Assembly: GCF_029697505.1 (NCBI RefSeq)
Contig: NZ_JARJEF010000016.1
Span: 1-54,194, forward strand
Direction: 5' to 3'
Length of the DNA stretch: 54,194 bases
Source of the DNA: Pseudophaeobacter profundi
GTDB taxonomy: Bacteria > Pseudomonadota > Alphaproteobacteria > Rhodobacterales > Rhodobacteraceae
The position numbers and the translations under genes are program-made. A model generated the notes under the pieces. It was not told the DNA's origin, ran no database searches, and worked only from the letters and a program-made list of their open reading frames with translations. Below are positions 42,907 to 52,366 of this stretch, in pieces (the first letter of the stretch is position 1; each line of letters begins with the position of its first letter).

Positions 42907-45197
42907 GCGCGGATAACCTCTGCTTCGCGGTCAGCCAGTCGCCAGGCCTGATCGCGGCCGGCAAGATAGGGCAGCGGCCATGTGCCCGCCCGATCCCCTA
43001 GTTTGCTGGCCTCATGCAGGGTCCAATAGGGGTCCGCCAGATGCGGACGCCCGACACAGACCAAATCGGCCCGCCCCGCCATCAGAATGGAATTGGCGTG
43101 ATCGGCCTCGTAGATATTGCCCACCGCCATGGTGGCCAGGCCCGCCTCGTTGCGGATCCGGTCGGAAAACGGTGTCTGGAACATGCGGCCATAGACCGGC
43201 TGACCTTCAACCGAGGTCTGCCCGGCAGAGACATCGACAATATCAACCCCCGCTTCAGAGAAGGCGCGCGCGATATCGACCGCCTCTTCCGGGGTGACCC
43301 CATCCGCCCCCAGCCAATCCGTGGCAGAGATGCGCACCGACATCGGCTTGTCCGTCGGCCAGACCGCGCGCATGGCAGAAAAGACCTCTAGCGGGTAGCG
43401 CATCCGGTTTTCCAGCGACCCGCCGTACTCATCCTGCCGAATGTTGGATTTGGGAGAAATGAACGATGAAATCAGGTAGCCGTGCGCCGCATGAAGTTCG
43501 ATCATGTCAAATCCACAACGCGCTGCCATCTCGGCGGCGGCGGTAAATTCGCCTTTGACCTGGTCCATTTCAGCGCGGTTGATCGCACGCGGGGTGGTGT
43601 TTTGATCCGACCATGGCAACGCCGAGGCAGAGACCAGATCCCAGTTGCCGCTCTGCAGTGGCGCATCCATGGTTTCCCAGCCAACCTGTGTTGACCCCTT
43701 GCGCCCGGAATGGCCGATCTGGCAACAGATCTTGGCATCGGTTTCCTGATGAACAAAATCTACCAGACGCGTCCAGGCCGCTTCATGTTCGGGCGCATAA
43801 AGACCCGGACAGCCTGGCGTGATCCGCCCCTCGGGGCTGACGCAGGTCATTTCGGTGTAAACCAGTCCGGCGCCCCCCTTGGCGCGTTCACCATAATGGA
43901 TCAGGTGCCAATCGGTGGGGCAGCCATCTACCGCCTTGTACTGCGCCATCGGCGAGACCACGATGCGGTTTTTCAGATGCATATCGCGCAGCTGGTAGGG
44001 GGCGAACATCGGCGCACGCACTGGGGCATCCGCAGGCACACCAGCCTTGTGTTGAAACCACTTTTCCGCCGATTTCAGCCAGTTCGGGTCACGCAGGCGC
44101 AGGTTTTCATGGGAAATACGCTGGCTGCGCGTCAGCAGGGAATAGTTGAACTGGACCGGATCCATATCCAGGTAGCGTTCCACATCCTCGAACCATTCCA
44201 ACGAATTGCGCGCCGCCGATTGCAGCCGCAATACATCCAGGCGCCGCTCTTCCTGGTAACGCTCAAAGGCGCGCTCCAGGCTGTCCTCGCAGCTCAGCAG
44301 CTCTGCCAGCGCAATGGCGCTATCAAAGGCAAGCCGCGTACCAGAGCCAATCGAGAAATGCGCGGTCGCAGAGGCATCCCCCAACAGCACCACGTTTTCA
44401 TGGTGCCACTTATCGCAGAGCACCCGCGGGAAGTTGATCCAAACCGCGGACCCACGCAAATGATCCGCATTGGAAATCAGGTTGTGGCCACCCAGATGAT
44501 CGGCAAAGATTTCCTCGCAGGTGCGGATAATCTCTTCCTTGGACATATCCTCAAAGCCCCAGCGATCCCAGGTCTCGCCCGAACATTCGACAATCACCGT
44601 CGCGGTGTTGTCGTCAAATTGATAGGCATGGATCCAGACCCAGCCATGTTTGGTCTTTTCAAAGACAAAGGTGAAGGCATCATCAAATTTCTGATGCGTT
44701 CCCAGCCAGATAAACTTGCAGGGGCGCACATCAACATTGGGTTTGAAGTGATCGGCAAACTCGTTCCGCACCGCCGAGTTCAGCCCATCGCACCCCACCA
44801 CCACGTCATAGTCTTTCTGATAGTCTGAGGCGGGTTTCGCACGGGATTCAAAGCGCAGGTCAACGCCAAGCGCCAGGGCGCGCTCTTGCAGGATCAAAAG
44901 CATCTTTTTACGGCCGATCCCGGCAAAGCCATGCCCCTGAGAGACCGTGCGGACGCCTTCTTGCACCACGGCAATGTCATCCCAATAGGCAAAATTCTCT
45001 TTGATTGACTGGGCGCTGGCAGGGTCATTCTTGCTCAGGTTCTCTAGCGCGTCATCAGACAGAACCACGCCCCAGCCAAAGGTGTCGTCGGCCTTGTTCT
45101 GCTCGAACACCGTGACCTCGGCCTCGGGCTGCCGCAACTTCAACGAGATTGCAAAATAGAGCCCGGCTGGCCCGCCTCCTAAACATGCGACTTTCAT
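42903..45197 (-). CDS. 2-Aminobenzoyl-CoA monooxygenase/reductase-type fusion flavoprotein
   Basis: 764 residues in two domains. Residues 1-380 form a group A aromatic hydroxylase: FAD motif [16 protein letters not shown], the DG motif [14 protein letters not shown] and GD motif [17 protein letters not shown]. Residues about 395-750 form an old-yellow-enzyme domain: [41 protein letters not shown] and [13 protein letters not shown]. This fusion and length are those of the Azoarcus evansii enzyme that hydroxylates and then reduces 2-aminobenzoyl-CoA; automated annotation often calls it salicylyl-CoA 5-hydroxylase/oxidoreductase. It is the first gene of the operon, with the MarR-type dyad about 55-85 bp upstream. 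Confidence 0.92.
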   Translation of the reverse strand: MKVACLGGGPAGLYFAISLKLRQPEAEVTVFEQNKADDTFGWGVVLSDDALENLSKNDPASAQSIKENFAYWDDIAVVQEGVRTVSQGHGFAGIGRKKMLLILQERALALGVDLRFESRAKPASDYQKDYDVVVGCDGLNSAVRNEFADHFKPNVDVRPCKFIWLGTHQKFDDAFTFVFEKTKHGWVWIHAYQFDDNTATVIVECSGETWDRWGFEDMSKEEIIRTCEEIFADHLGGHNLISNADHLRGSAVWINFPRVLCDKWHHENVVLLGDASATAHFSIGSGTRLAFDSAIALAELLSCEDSLERAFERYQEERRLDVLRLQSAARNSLEWFEDVERYLDMDPVQFNYSLLTRSQRISHENLRLRDPNWLKSAEKWFQHKAGVPADAPVRAPMFAPYQLRDMHLKNRIVVSPMAQYKAVDGCPTDWHLIHYGERAKGGAGLVYTEMTCVSPEGRITPGCPGLYAPEHEAAWTRLVDFVHQETDAKICCQIGHSGRKGSTQVGWETMDAPLQSGNWDLVSASALPWSDQNTTPRAINRAEMDQVKGEFTAAAEMAARCGFDMIELHAAHGYLISSFISPKSNIRQDEYGGSLENRMRYPLEVFSAMRAVWPTDKPMSVRISATDWLGADGVTPEEAVDIARAFSEAGVDIVDVSAGQTSVEGQPVYGRMFQTPFSDRIRNEAGLATMAVGNIYEADHANSILMAGRADLVCVGRPHLADPYWTLHEASKLGDRAGTWPLPYLAGRDQAWRLADREAEVIRA

Positions 45198-45799
45198 GAC
45201 CCATTCTCCCTGGAAGTAGATTGTGTAGTCAGGATAGGTTGGCGCGTTAAAACTTCAAGCTTAAAGTTTCAGGCTTGAAGTTAATTCGATGATCAGGCCC
45301 GCAAGGCGCCCCAGCCAAAATTTGCCCGCGCGGCGTGGCAGCCCAAGCCCCCCGGGTAAAACGGCTGTTTGAAATATCCACAGCCCCCTATGGGTATTTT
45401 CATTTTAACTATCTTTAACAATATTTTAAGAGACACTCTTAAGTGCAAAATCTGGCAGGGAAATGGAATAACCCATAATCATCACCGCGGCATGAAGCAT
45501 AAAATACAGCAAATTTCGGGCAGCACCCAGGTTTTTACCCCCCTTGCTCACCGCAAGCTTCGACCAGAGAAGCCAAGATCACCAGAAAAGTTGAGAAATG
45601 GTAATTTTTTGCCACTTTTTTGCGCAAAGCGCGCAGATACCTACGACAAAAGACAACCCCGCCACCCAGGAAATCAGACGAAAAGCGTGAATAGGCGACA
45701 ATAAAACCGGATAATACCCCCCCGCGCGCCGCAGAAAACTGACGCCAGACCAGGCGGGCGACGCAGAATTACCTCGGGGCGATGAGCCTGGGGCGCAGG
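45198..45799. other. 602-bp AT-rich gap between aryl-CoA operon and ptsP
   Basis: No credible gene. It contains the MarR-type dyad (45251-45282) and an isolated perfect dyad TTAAGAG-ACA-CTCTTAA (45426-45442) in an AT-rich stretch (about 45360-45480). The region upstream of the operon holds its promoter; the rest lies downstream of ptsP, which has no obvious terminator. Confidence 0.5.
45251..45282. promoter_or_regulatory. Inverted repeat, probable MarR operator
   Basis: AACTTCAAGC (45251-45260) and GCTTGAAGTT (45273-45282) are perfect 10-bp arms 12 bp apart. The block can also be read as two adjacent 14-bp pseudo-palindromes, CTTCAAGCTTAAAG (45253-45266) and TTTCAGGCTTGAAG (45267-45280). It is 54 bp upstream of the first gene of the aryl-CoA operon, where a MarR repressor would act. 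Confidence 0.7.
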
Positions 45800-48040
45800 T
45801 CAGATTTCGCGCAGGTAGCGCATAACCGCCTCGCGAACCGATTGGTCGCCACGATGACGTGAGGCAAAGATGACGCGCCGCAGATCAGCCAAGTTAACTC
45901 TCATTAACAAAGACTTAACGGGCCCAATTGAAGCAGGCCGCATTGACAGCGTATGCATCCCCATTGCCGCGAGGCAGACTGCCTCGATGGGGCGGCCGGC
46001 ATCCTCACCACAGAAACTCAGTGGGGTACCCGAGATGGCGCAGCGCTCAACAATCTGCTCTATCAGGCTCAGGAAGCTCACATTCAGGCTATCATACCGC
46101 TTGCGCACACGTTCATTCTCGCGGTCGGCTGCAAAGAAAAACTGCTTCAGATCATTGCCGCCCACCGAGACGAAACCAACATCGTCAAAGAACTTTTGCG
46201 GGGCAAAGGCCAAAGATGGGGTTTCCAGCATTGCGCCGATCTCAAGGCTCTCTGGCAGAGCATGGCCAAGAATGCGCTCGCGCTCCAGTGTTTTGGTCAC
46301 CTCATCGCGCGCCGCGCGGTATTCTTCGGCCTGGGCAACAAAGGGAAACATCACTGTCAAAGGCCGCCCATCTGCGGCCCGCATCAAGGCCTGCAACTGC
46401 ATCCGCATGATGCCAGGCTTGTCCAGCCCCACCCGGATCGCGCGCCACCCCAAAGCCGGGTTCGGCTCGTCGTTGGGCTTCATATAGGGCAGCACCTTGT
46501 CAGAGCCGATATCCAAGGTTCGAAAGACAACCCGCTTGCCATGCGCCGCATCCAGCACCCGTTTATACAGGGCCACCAGTTCCGAACGCCGGGGCATCTG
46601 GTTCCGTACCAGAAATTGCAGCTCGGTGCGGAACAGGCCAACACCCTCGGCCCCCGAATTTTCCAGCGACGGCAGATCCGCCATCAGCCCTGCGTTCATC
46701 ACCAGGTTGATCTTCTGACCATCCAGAGTTATCGCCGGTTTGTCGCGGATCGAAGCATAGCGTTGCTGTGCCTGGGCCAACATGGCGATCTTGTCACGAA
46801 AAGCCCCGACCACGGTATCGTCGGGGCGCAGGTGCACCACGCCCTGCTCGCCATCCACCATGATATGATCGCCGTTCAAGGCCTCGGTGCTGATCCGTTT
46901 GGCATTGACTACCAGTGGAATAGCCAACGCCCGTGCCACGATCGCCGCATGCGATCCAACCGAACCTTCCTCAAGCACGATGCCCTTGAGGTTGCGGCCA
47001 TATTCCAGCAGTTCCGCCGGGCCAATGTTGCGCGCCACAAGAATCGGATCTTCTGGCAGATCAGCCCCGGTTTCGGCCCCCTGCCCGGTCAGAATGCGCA
47101 GCAACCGGTTGGACAGATCGTCCAGATCGCTCAGCCGTTCTCGCAGGTAGGCATCCTGCGCCTGCGACAGCCTGGCGCGGGCCTGGGATTGTTCCTTTTC
47201 CACCGCCGCCTCGGCGCTGAGCCCGCGTGCGATATCTTCCTCCATCCGCCGCATCCAGCCCTTGGAATTGGCGAACATGCGATAGGCCTCAAGGACTTCC
47301 AGCTGTTCCTTATCGCCGTTTTGCGAGATCTCCAGCATCTTGTCGACGCCCATGCGCAGGTGTTCCACTGCCTCGCACAGCCGCACCTGCTCGCGCTCGG
47401 GGTCGTCGGCGAATGGGTTGGTGACCAGCACACGTGGTTCATGCAGCCAGACATGACCCTCTGCGGCGCCTTCCTGCGCGGCAGTACCGGACAACAGAAC
47501 TGCCTGCTGGTGCAGCGGCGACAACGCCGCCCCCTCGCCGACAAAGGCCCCAAGCTCTGTCATCTCGGCGATGACCATGGCCACCACCTCTAGCGCATAG
47601 ACCGCATCTGACGAAAATTCACGGGCATCATTCGACTGTACCACAAGCACGCCAAGCATTTCGCCAAGCCGTTGGATCGGCACACCAAGAAAGGAAGAAA
47701 ACCGCTCTTCTCCGGTTTCCGGCATATAGCGGAACCCCTTGGCGTTGGGGGCATCTGGCGTGTTGATCACCTTGCCAAATTTGGCAACCCGGCCCACCAG
47801 ACCTTCGCCAATGCGCATCCGGGTCTGGTGTACGGATTCGACATTCAGACCTTCACTTGCGCAGAGCTCAAGCGTGTCATCATCGCGAAACAGATAGACC
47901 GAGCACACCTGGGTGCCGATGCTGTCGGCAATCAGATGGGTGATCTTGTCCAAACGGGCCTGGCCAGGGTTGTCCCCGGCCATAGCCTCGCGCAAGCGGC
48001 CAAGCAGCTTGCGACTTTCAGATTCAGTACTTTCGACCAT
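45800..48040 (-). CDS. ptsP: PEP-protein phosphotransferase of the nitrogen PTS (EI-Ntr)
   Basis: 746 residues. An N-terminal GAF domain (about 20-165: LIADSIGTQVCSVYLFRDDD, GVPIQRLGEMLGVLVVQ) marks the Ntr form and may sense glutamine or 2-oxoglutarate. Enzyme I proper follows, with the phospho-His364 in EGSVGSHAAIVARALAIP, then GVGLFRTELQFL, FRTLDIGSDKVLPYM, AMLETPSLAF and the PEP-site Cys in LSFCGEDAGRP. It passes phosphate from PEP to NPr and EIIA-Ntr, linking nitrogen and carbon status with potassium and other processes. The gene starts 40 bp after lysC on the same strand, a conserved alphaproteobacterial pair. Confidence 0.95.
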   Translation of the reverse strand: MVESTESESRKLLGRLREAMAGDNPGQARLDKITHLIADSIGTQVCSVYLFRDDDTLELCASEGLNVESVHQTRMRIGEGLVGRVAKFGKVINTPDAPNAKGFRYMPETGEERFSSFLGVPIQRLGEMLGVLVVQSNDAREFSSDAVYALEVVAMVIAEMTELGAFVGEGAALSPLHQQAVLLSGTAAQEGAAEGHVWLHEPRVLVTNPFADDPEREQVRLCEAVEHLRMGVDKMLEISQNGDKEQLEVLEAYRMFANSKGWMRRMEEDIARGLSAEAAVEKEQSQARARLSQAQDAYLRERLSDLDDLSNRLLRILTGQGAETGADLPEDPILVARNIGPAELLEYGRNLKGIVLEEGSVGSHAAIVARALAIPLVVNAKRISTEALNGDHIMVDGEQGVVHLRPDDTVVGAFRDKIAMLAQAQQRYASIRDKPAITLDGQKINLVMNAGLMADLPSLENSGAEGVGLFRTELQFLVRNQMPRRSELVALYKRVLDAAHGKRVVFRTLDIGSDKVLPYMKPNDEPNPALGWRAIRVGLDKPGIMRMQLQALMRAADGRPLTVMFPFVAQAEEYRAARDEVTKTLERERILGHALPESLEIGAMLETPSLAFAPQKFFDDVGFVSVGGNDLKQFFFAADRENERVRKRYDSLNVSFLSLIEQIVERCAISGTPLSFCGEDAGRPIEAVCLAAMGMHTLSMRPASIGPVKSLLMRVNLADLRRVIFASRHRGDQSVREAVMRYLREI

Positions 48041-48080
48041 GGGCCCTGTTCACATTTTTTTGTGGCAGGCAGCCCCGTGA

Positions 48081-49319
48081 TCAGGCTGCCTTGTCCAATT
48101 CAAAAGCATCATGCAGTGCTTGGACTGCAAGTTCCATGTATTTCCGATCAATAAGAACGGAAATCTTGATCTCAGAGGTTGTAATAACCTTGATATTGAT
48201 CCCCTCATCAGAGAGTACCTTGAACATTTTGGCCGCAACACCTGACTGCGAACGCATGCCAATACCCACAACAGAAACCTTGGCGACATCCTCATCGGCC
48301 ACCAGTTCGGCGTAGTTCAGCTCACCCTGTTCCTTGATCCTCATCAGCGCCTGATCGGCACGGCCCACCTGATCGGTTGGGCAGGAAAAGGTCATATCCG
48401 TGCGGCCATCTTCCGAGATGTTCTGCACGATCATGTCGACGTTGACGCCCCCATCAGAGAGCGCATTGAAAATGGTCGCGGCGATGCCTGGACGGTCAGC
48501 AACCGACATCAGCGTCACCTTGGCTTCGTCGCGGGAATAGGCCACACCGGCCACAACATTGGATTCCATGATTTCCTCCTCATCGCAGACCAGCGTACCC
48601 GCCGCGTCGGATTGTTCTTCAAAACTAGAGAGAACGCGCAGTTTCACCTTGTAGCGCATCGCCAGCTCTACCGAGCGGGTCTGCAGCACCTTGGCCCCCA
48701 GCGAGGCCAATTCCAGCATTTCTTCAAATGAGATCTTGTCGAGCTTGCGCGCCTTGCCACAGATCCGCGGGTCGGTGGTATAGACCCCATCCACATCCGT
48801 GTAGATATCGCAGCGCTCGGCCTCGAACGCGGCGGCAAAGGCCACGGCGGTGGTGTCAGACCCGCCTCGGCCCAGGGTGGTGATGCGCCCCTCGGGGCTG
48901 ATCCCCTGAAAGCCTGCCACCACAGCAACACGCATGCCTTCGCCAAACTTGGCGTTGATGTTTTCCGGCGGGATCTCTTCGATCCGGGCCTGGCTGTGGG
49001 CGCTGGTGGTTTTCAACGGCACCTGCCAGCCCTGCCAGCTGCGGGCGGGAATATCCATTTCCTGCAGGGTCAGCGCCATCAATCCGGCTGTGACATTTTC
49101 CCCGGATGACACCACGGCATCATATTCGCGGGCGTCAAACAGCGGCGAGGTCTCATTGACCCAGCCAACCATTTCATTGGTCTTGCCAGACATGGCAGAG
49201 ACGATGACAATGACGTCATAGCCCTTTGCCACTTCGACGCCGACACGTTTGGCCGCGCGTTTAATCCGGTCGAGGTTGGCAACCGAGGTGCCGCCAAATT
49301 TCATTACTAGAACGGGCAT
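48081..49319 (-). CDS. lysC: Aspartate kinase
   Basis: 412 residues. LVMKFGGTSVANLDRIK is the kinase signature at the N-terminus; VSAMSGKTNEMVG, GRGGSDTTAVAFAAAFEAER and YTDVDGVYTTDPRI complete the catalytic domain. Two ACT domains follow (VTLMSVADRPGIAATIFNAL and VSVVGIGMRSQSGVAAKMFK), which bind lysine and threonine for feedback control. It opens the lysine, threonine, methionine and diaminopimelate pathways. The ATG at 49319 with GGAG ten bases upstream is preferred to a TTG at 49325. MetZ for methionine lies a few genes upstream in the same direction. Confidence 0.96.
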   Translation of the reverse strand: MPVLVMKFGGTSVANLDRIKRAAKRVGVEVAKGYDVIVIVSAMSGKTNEMVGWVNETSPLFDAREYDAVVSSGENVTAGLMALTLQEMDIPARSWQGWQVPLKTTSAHSQARIEEIPPENINAKFGEGMRVAVVAGFQGISPEGRITTLGRGGSDTTAVAFAAAFEAERCDIYTDVDGVYTTDPRICGKARKLDKISFEEMLELASLGAKVLQTRSVELAMRYKVKLRVLSSFEEQSDAAGTLVCDEEEIMESNVVAGVAYSRDEAKVTLMSVADRPGIAATIFNALSDGGVNVDMIVQNISEDGRTDMTFSCPTDQVGRADQALMRIKEQGELNYAELVADEDVAKVSVVGIGMRSQSGVAAKMFKVLSDEGINIKVITTSEIKISVLIDRKYMELAVQALHDAFELDKAA

Positions 49320-49435
49320 GGGCAAAAGTCTCCGTGCGCTCGCTGTTTCCGATCAATGCCTCATAGGGGCTTGTGGTTTCAAGGGCAAGGCTATGGATTG
49401 TAGCGATACAAGCGCGCAATGACCCACTGCGGCGC

Positions 49436-50884
49436 CTAGGCGCGCCAAAACCGCACTGTAAGAATAGCATAAACCGCCATCAGCTCTAGCCGACCAATCA
49501 GCATGGCGCTGCTGAGGATCCATTTTGCCGCATCGTTCAGCGAGGCGAAATTGCCCGCCGGACCGATGGTATCCCCCAGGCCAGGCCCCACATTCGCCAC
49601 CGCCGTGGCGGCACCGGAAATCGCGGTGATGAAATCCAGCCCAGTCAGCGCCAGCGCCCAGGCCACAATCCCCATTGTCACCACAAAGAACATGAAAAAG
49701 GAAATCACCGAGCTCAGCACATCTGGCCCGACAGTGCGGCCCTGAAACCGCAGGGCAAAAACCCCATGCGGCGATCTGATACGCTGGATCTGCACCCGGA
49801 TAGAGGCAAAGAGCAGCTGATAGCGAAAGATCTTGACCGAACAGGCGGTAGAGCCCGCACAGCCGCCGATCAGCCCGACAAAGAAGAACACCATGATCAG
49901 AAAGCTGCCCCATTTCATATAGTCGACACTGGCATAGCCGGTGCCGGATATGATGGAGGTGATGTTGAACAGCGCTTCACGCACCGCCTGCTCGGGGTGA
50001 TGCGGAAATATGCTGACCAGGACGGCGGCGGTCACCACGACCAGGATGGCAATCGTGCCAAGGAATGCCCGCACCTGACTGTCACTAACCAGCGGGTTCG
50101 CCTGGCCATTGATCATCTGTACATAGCGCACGAAAGGCAACGCCGCGAGGATCATGAAAACAGAGGCTGCATATTCCGGCGGGCCGGAAAAGGCGCCGAA
50201 TGATGCATCATAATTGGAAAACCCACCGGTCGACATCGTGGTCATCGCGTGAACCAGCGCATCAAAAGAGCCCATGCCCAGCGCCATATAGACCACCATA
50301 CAGGTCACAGTGAGGCCCAGGTAGATCAGTGCGATCTGCTTTGCAATCGCCTGCGCCCGAGGCAGGATCTTACCCATTGTATCAAAGGCTTCAGACTTGA
50401 AGATCTGCATCCCCCCGACGCGCAGCTCCGGCAGAAAGACCATGGCGACCACAATAATGCCGATGCCCCCCAGCCATTGCAGGATACCACGCCACAGCAA
50501 CAGCCCCTTGGGCAGATCATCCAGACCGGAAATCACCGTTGACCCGGTTGTGGTCAAACCGGACATGGCTTCAAAAAACGCATCGGTAAAGCTGAGCTCG
50601 GTCGCCCCAAGGATAAGGGGTAGCGCACCAAATATCGGCAGGGCAACCCAGACCAGGGTAGTCAGCAAGAAGGTCTGCTGAATGGACAGCCCTTTTTGTG
50701 TGGCGCTGCCACAGCTGAGCGCGATCAGCGCGCCCCCCAGCATGGTAATGATGCCGCTTTCCAAAAACACAGGCCAGTGGCCCCGCCCCTCCAGAAGATC
50801 GGCAACAAACGGGAACACCATCATGCCCCCCAAGATCACAACCAGAAGGCCGATCACATATCCAACGGGTCGAATATCCAACAT
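49436..50884 (-). CDS. trkH: TrkH-family potassium uptake protein
   Basis: 482 residues with about ten hydrophobic segments. Four pore-loop repeats with the selectivity Gly are visible: AMSGLTTTGSTVI, TMSTGGFSN, ITSIISGTGYASVD and AVANVGPGLGDTIG. The N-terminus (MLDIRPVGYVIGLLVVILGG) and VGLIGGCAGSTACSVKIFR are typical of TrkH rather than KtrB. It is the membrane pore of the Trk system and would need a TrkA NAD-binding partner, which is not in the window. It lies 116 bp upstream of lysC and 184 bp downstream of folE2, all on one strand. Confidence 0.94.
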   Translation of the reverse strand: MLDIRPVGYVIGLLVVILGGMMVFPFVADLLEGRGHWPVFLESGIITMLGGALIALSCGSATQKGLSIQQTFLLTTLVWVALPIFGALPLILGATELSFTDAFFEAMSGLTTTGSTVISGLDDLPKGLLLWRGILQWLGGIGIIVVAMVFLPELRVGGMQIFKSEAFDTMGKILPRAQAIAKQIALIYLGLTVTCMVVYMALGMGSFDALVHAMTTMSTGGFSNYDASFGAFSGPPEYAASVFMILAALPFVRYVQMINGQANPLVSDSQVRAFLGTIAILVVVTAAVLVSIFPHHPEQAVREALFNITSIISGTGYASVDYMKWGSFLIMVFFFVGLIGGCAGSTACSVKIFRYQLLFASIRVQIQRIRSPHGVFALRFQGRTVGPDVLSSVISFFMFFVVTMGIVAWALALTGLDFITAISGAATAVANVGPGLGDTIGPAGNFASLNDAAKWILSSAMLIGRLELMAVYAILTVRFWRA

Positions 50885-51068
50885 AAGAGGGAGCGTTGGC
50901 CCGCCACGGCGAAACTGTCAAGGCACAGGCGGCGCATCCACTGTGTCACGTGCAGCCGGGCAACGCTGCAAAGCAGATGCCATCACCCGCCCAAACAGGG
51001 CCGCACAGCGGTTAAAAGCGCCAATAATAGGCCTTTCAGGTCCGGCGCCTGTAAATTCCTGTACAGGA

Positions 51069-52172
51069 TCAGCCCTGATGGATCAGGGTTGAAAACAGTT
51101 TCGGATCCAGGCTCTGCTGCGCAAACAGCGTCCCTTGGGTCAAGATGCTGATCGCGTCGTGGCTGTGCAGGCTTTCCTGATGGCTGGCAACGACCCGGAA
51201 ATCACCAATGCGCGAATCTCCTTGCAGGGCCTCGCAGAACAGCCGGGCGGCATCCTCAACAAAGATCGGATTGGCGGCGTTCAGCTCGGCAAAGGCCTGC
51301 TCATCCTCTCGTTTGACCATGACCTGAGTCTCGGTTGGTACCGCCTGGCGACAATGGCCAATCAGGTCCTCGAACCACAGGCATCCGCCTGTGGGATTCA
51401 GCGCCACCGAAACCCGCGCCACAGAACGTTGCGAATGCGGCGTTGCCAACTGGCCGCGCGCCTGTCGGGCATGTTCGCTCAGCTCCAGCGAACAGGGGCA
51501 GGTCGAAGAATAAACATAGTCCAGATGCATGATTTTGTGGCGCTGCCCCCCAGTCTGCACCAGTTCCAGCGCGATGTCGTAATACTGATAACCGGACAGA
51601 CCAGAACGCAGGCTTTCAATCCGCATCGGAAAGGAAAACCGCATTTGCAGCCGCGCATCCATACTGTCCAGATCCGTAAGGTAATCGCTCAGCGTGGCCT
51701 CCATCACCTCAAAGCTAAAGGTTTTTTCGGCGTGTTTGTAAAAGGATCGCATGATCCGGGACATGTTGATGCCCTTTTTACCGGCCTCAAGGCTGACAGA
51801 TCCGGTTATGCTGGTTTCCAATGTATGATCGTTCCCATCACGACTGTGGAACCGGATCGGCAGGCGGAAATTGGAAATGCCGACATGCTGGATCTGCTCT
51901 TTCGCGCCACGGATCAGGCTGGCAGGGCCATTTTGCAGATCGGGCAGGGTCGCGCGATAGGCCTCGTCCGATTTGAAATCCTGTGGGTAGCTGCGTGCCA
52001 GATCGGGATAATTGCTGACCGCACGCCCCGGCAAAAGCCGCGCCAGGGCCGGATCCAATTGTGCCAGCTCGGTCGGCGTGACTGTTTTAGCCCACTTGCG
52101 CAGCAGCGCCAAGGCGGCCTCGGCCTCTTGCTGATCCGGGACATCAGGCAGATCACGGTTGAGGATATTCAT
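51069..52172 (-). CDS. folE2: GTP cyclohydrolase I type B
   Basis: 367 residues from MNILNRDLPDVPDQQE. The FolE2 family converts GTP to 7,8-dihydroneopterin triphosphate for folate and queuosine synthesis, with less strict zinc need than FolE. YSSTCPCSLELSEHARQARG contains the active-site Cys and His region; HVGISNFRLPIRF, SLEAGKKGINMSRIMRSFY and IFVEDAARLFCEAL are conserved stretches. The ATG at 52172 suits the family; 10 more codons are open upstream. FolE2 is Zur-regulated in some bacteria, but I find no clear Zur box in its upstream region. It follows metZ on the same strand after about 195 bp. Confidence 0.94.
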   Translation of the reverse strand: MNILNRDLPDVPDQQEAEAALALLRKWAKTVTPTELAQLDPALARLLPGRAVSNYPDLARSYPQDFKSDEAYRATLPDLQNGPASLIRGAKEQIQHVGISNFRLPIRFHSRDGNDHTLETSITGSVSLEAGKKGINMSRIMRSFYKHAEKTFSFEVMEATLSDYLTDLDSMDARLQMRFSFPMRIESLRSGLSGYQYYDIALELVQTGGQRHKIMHLDYVYSSTCPCSLELSEHARQARGQLATPHSQRSVARVSVALNPTGGCLWFEDLIGHCRQAVPTETQVMVKREDEQAFAELNAANPIFVEDAARLFCEALQGDSRIGDFRVVASHQESLHSHDAISILTQGTLFAQQSLDPKLFSTLIHQG

Positions 52173-52320
52173 TGCACACAGCTCTCCGATTTGGCCACGC
52201 AATGCCCGCAGCCACCTAATCTATTTATACCTTTACGTGGCAAACTTCAAAATGGATCACGCAAATACGGCAGGTTCACCCCCGGTTCTGACGCCTTGGG
52301 TGAAAACAGGCTCACCAAGC

Positions 52321-52351
52321 GGCGCCCCCTCTCGCGTGAAAAGAGGGCGCC
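52321..52351. terminator. Stem-loop between metZ and folE2
   Basis: GGCGCCC/GGGCGCC (52321-52327 with 52345-52351), extended inside by CTCT/AGAG with a bulge. It lies 16 bases after the metZ stop on the minus strand. The T run is missing, so it may be a weak terminator or a 3'-end stabiliser. Confidence 0.5.
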
Positions 52352-52366
52352 AAAGATGGCTGTAAC

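Noticed and set aside
45369-45704. 111-codon frame in the gap after ptsP
   Set aside because: No ribosome binding site, AT-rich composition unlike coding sequence and no domain.
45953-47593. 546-codon frame antisense to ptsP
   Set aside because: Shadow of a high-GC gene; the ptsP frame has all catalytic motifs.
52173-52366. Zur box upstream of folE2
   Set aside because: No GTTATA-type dyad is present; Zur control is known elsewhere but not supported here.
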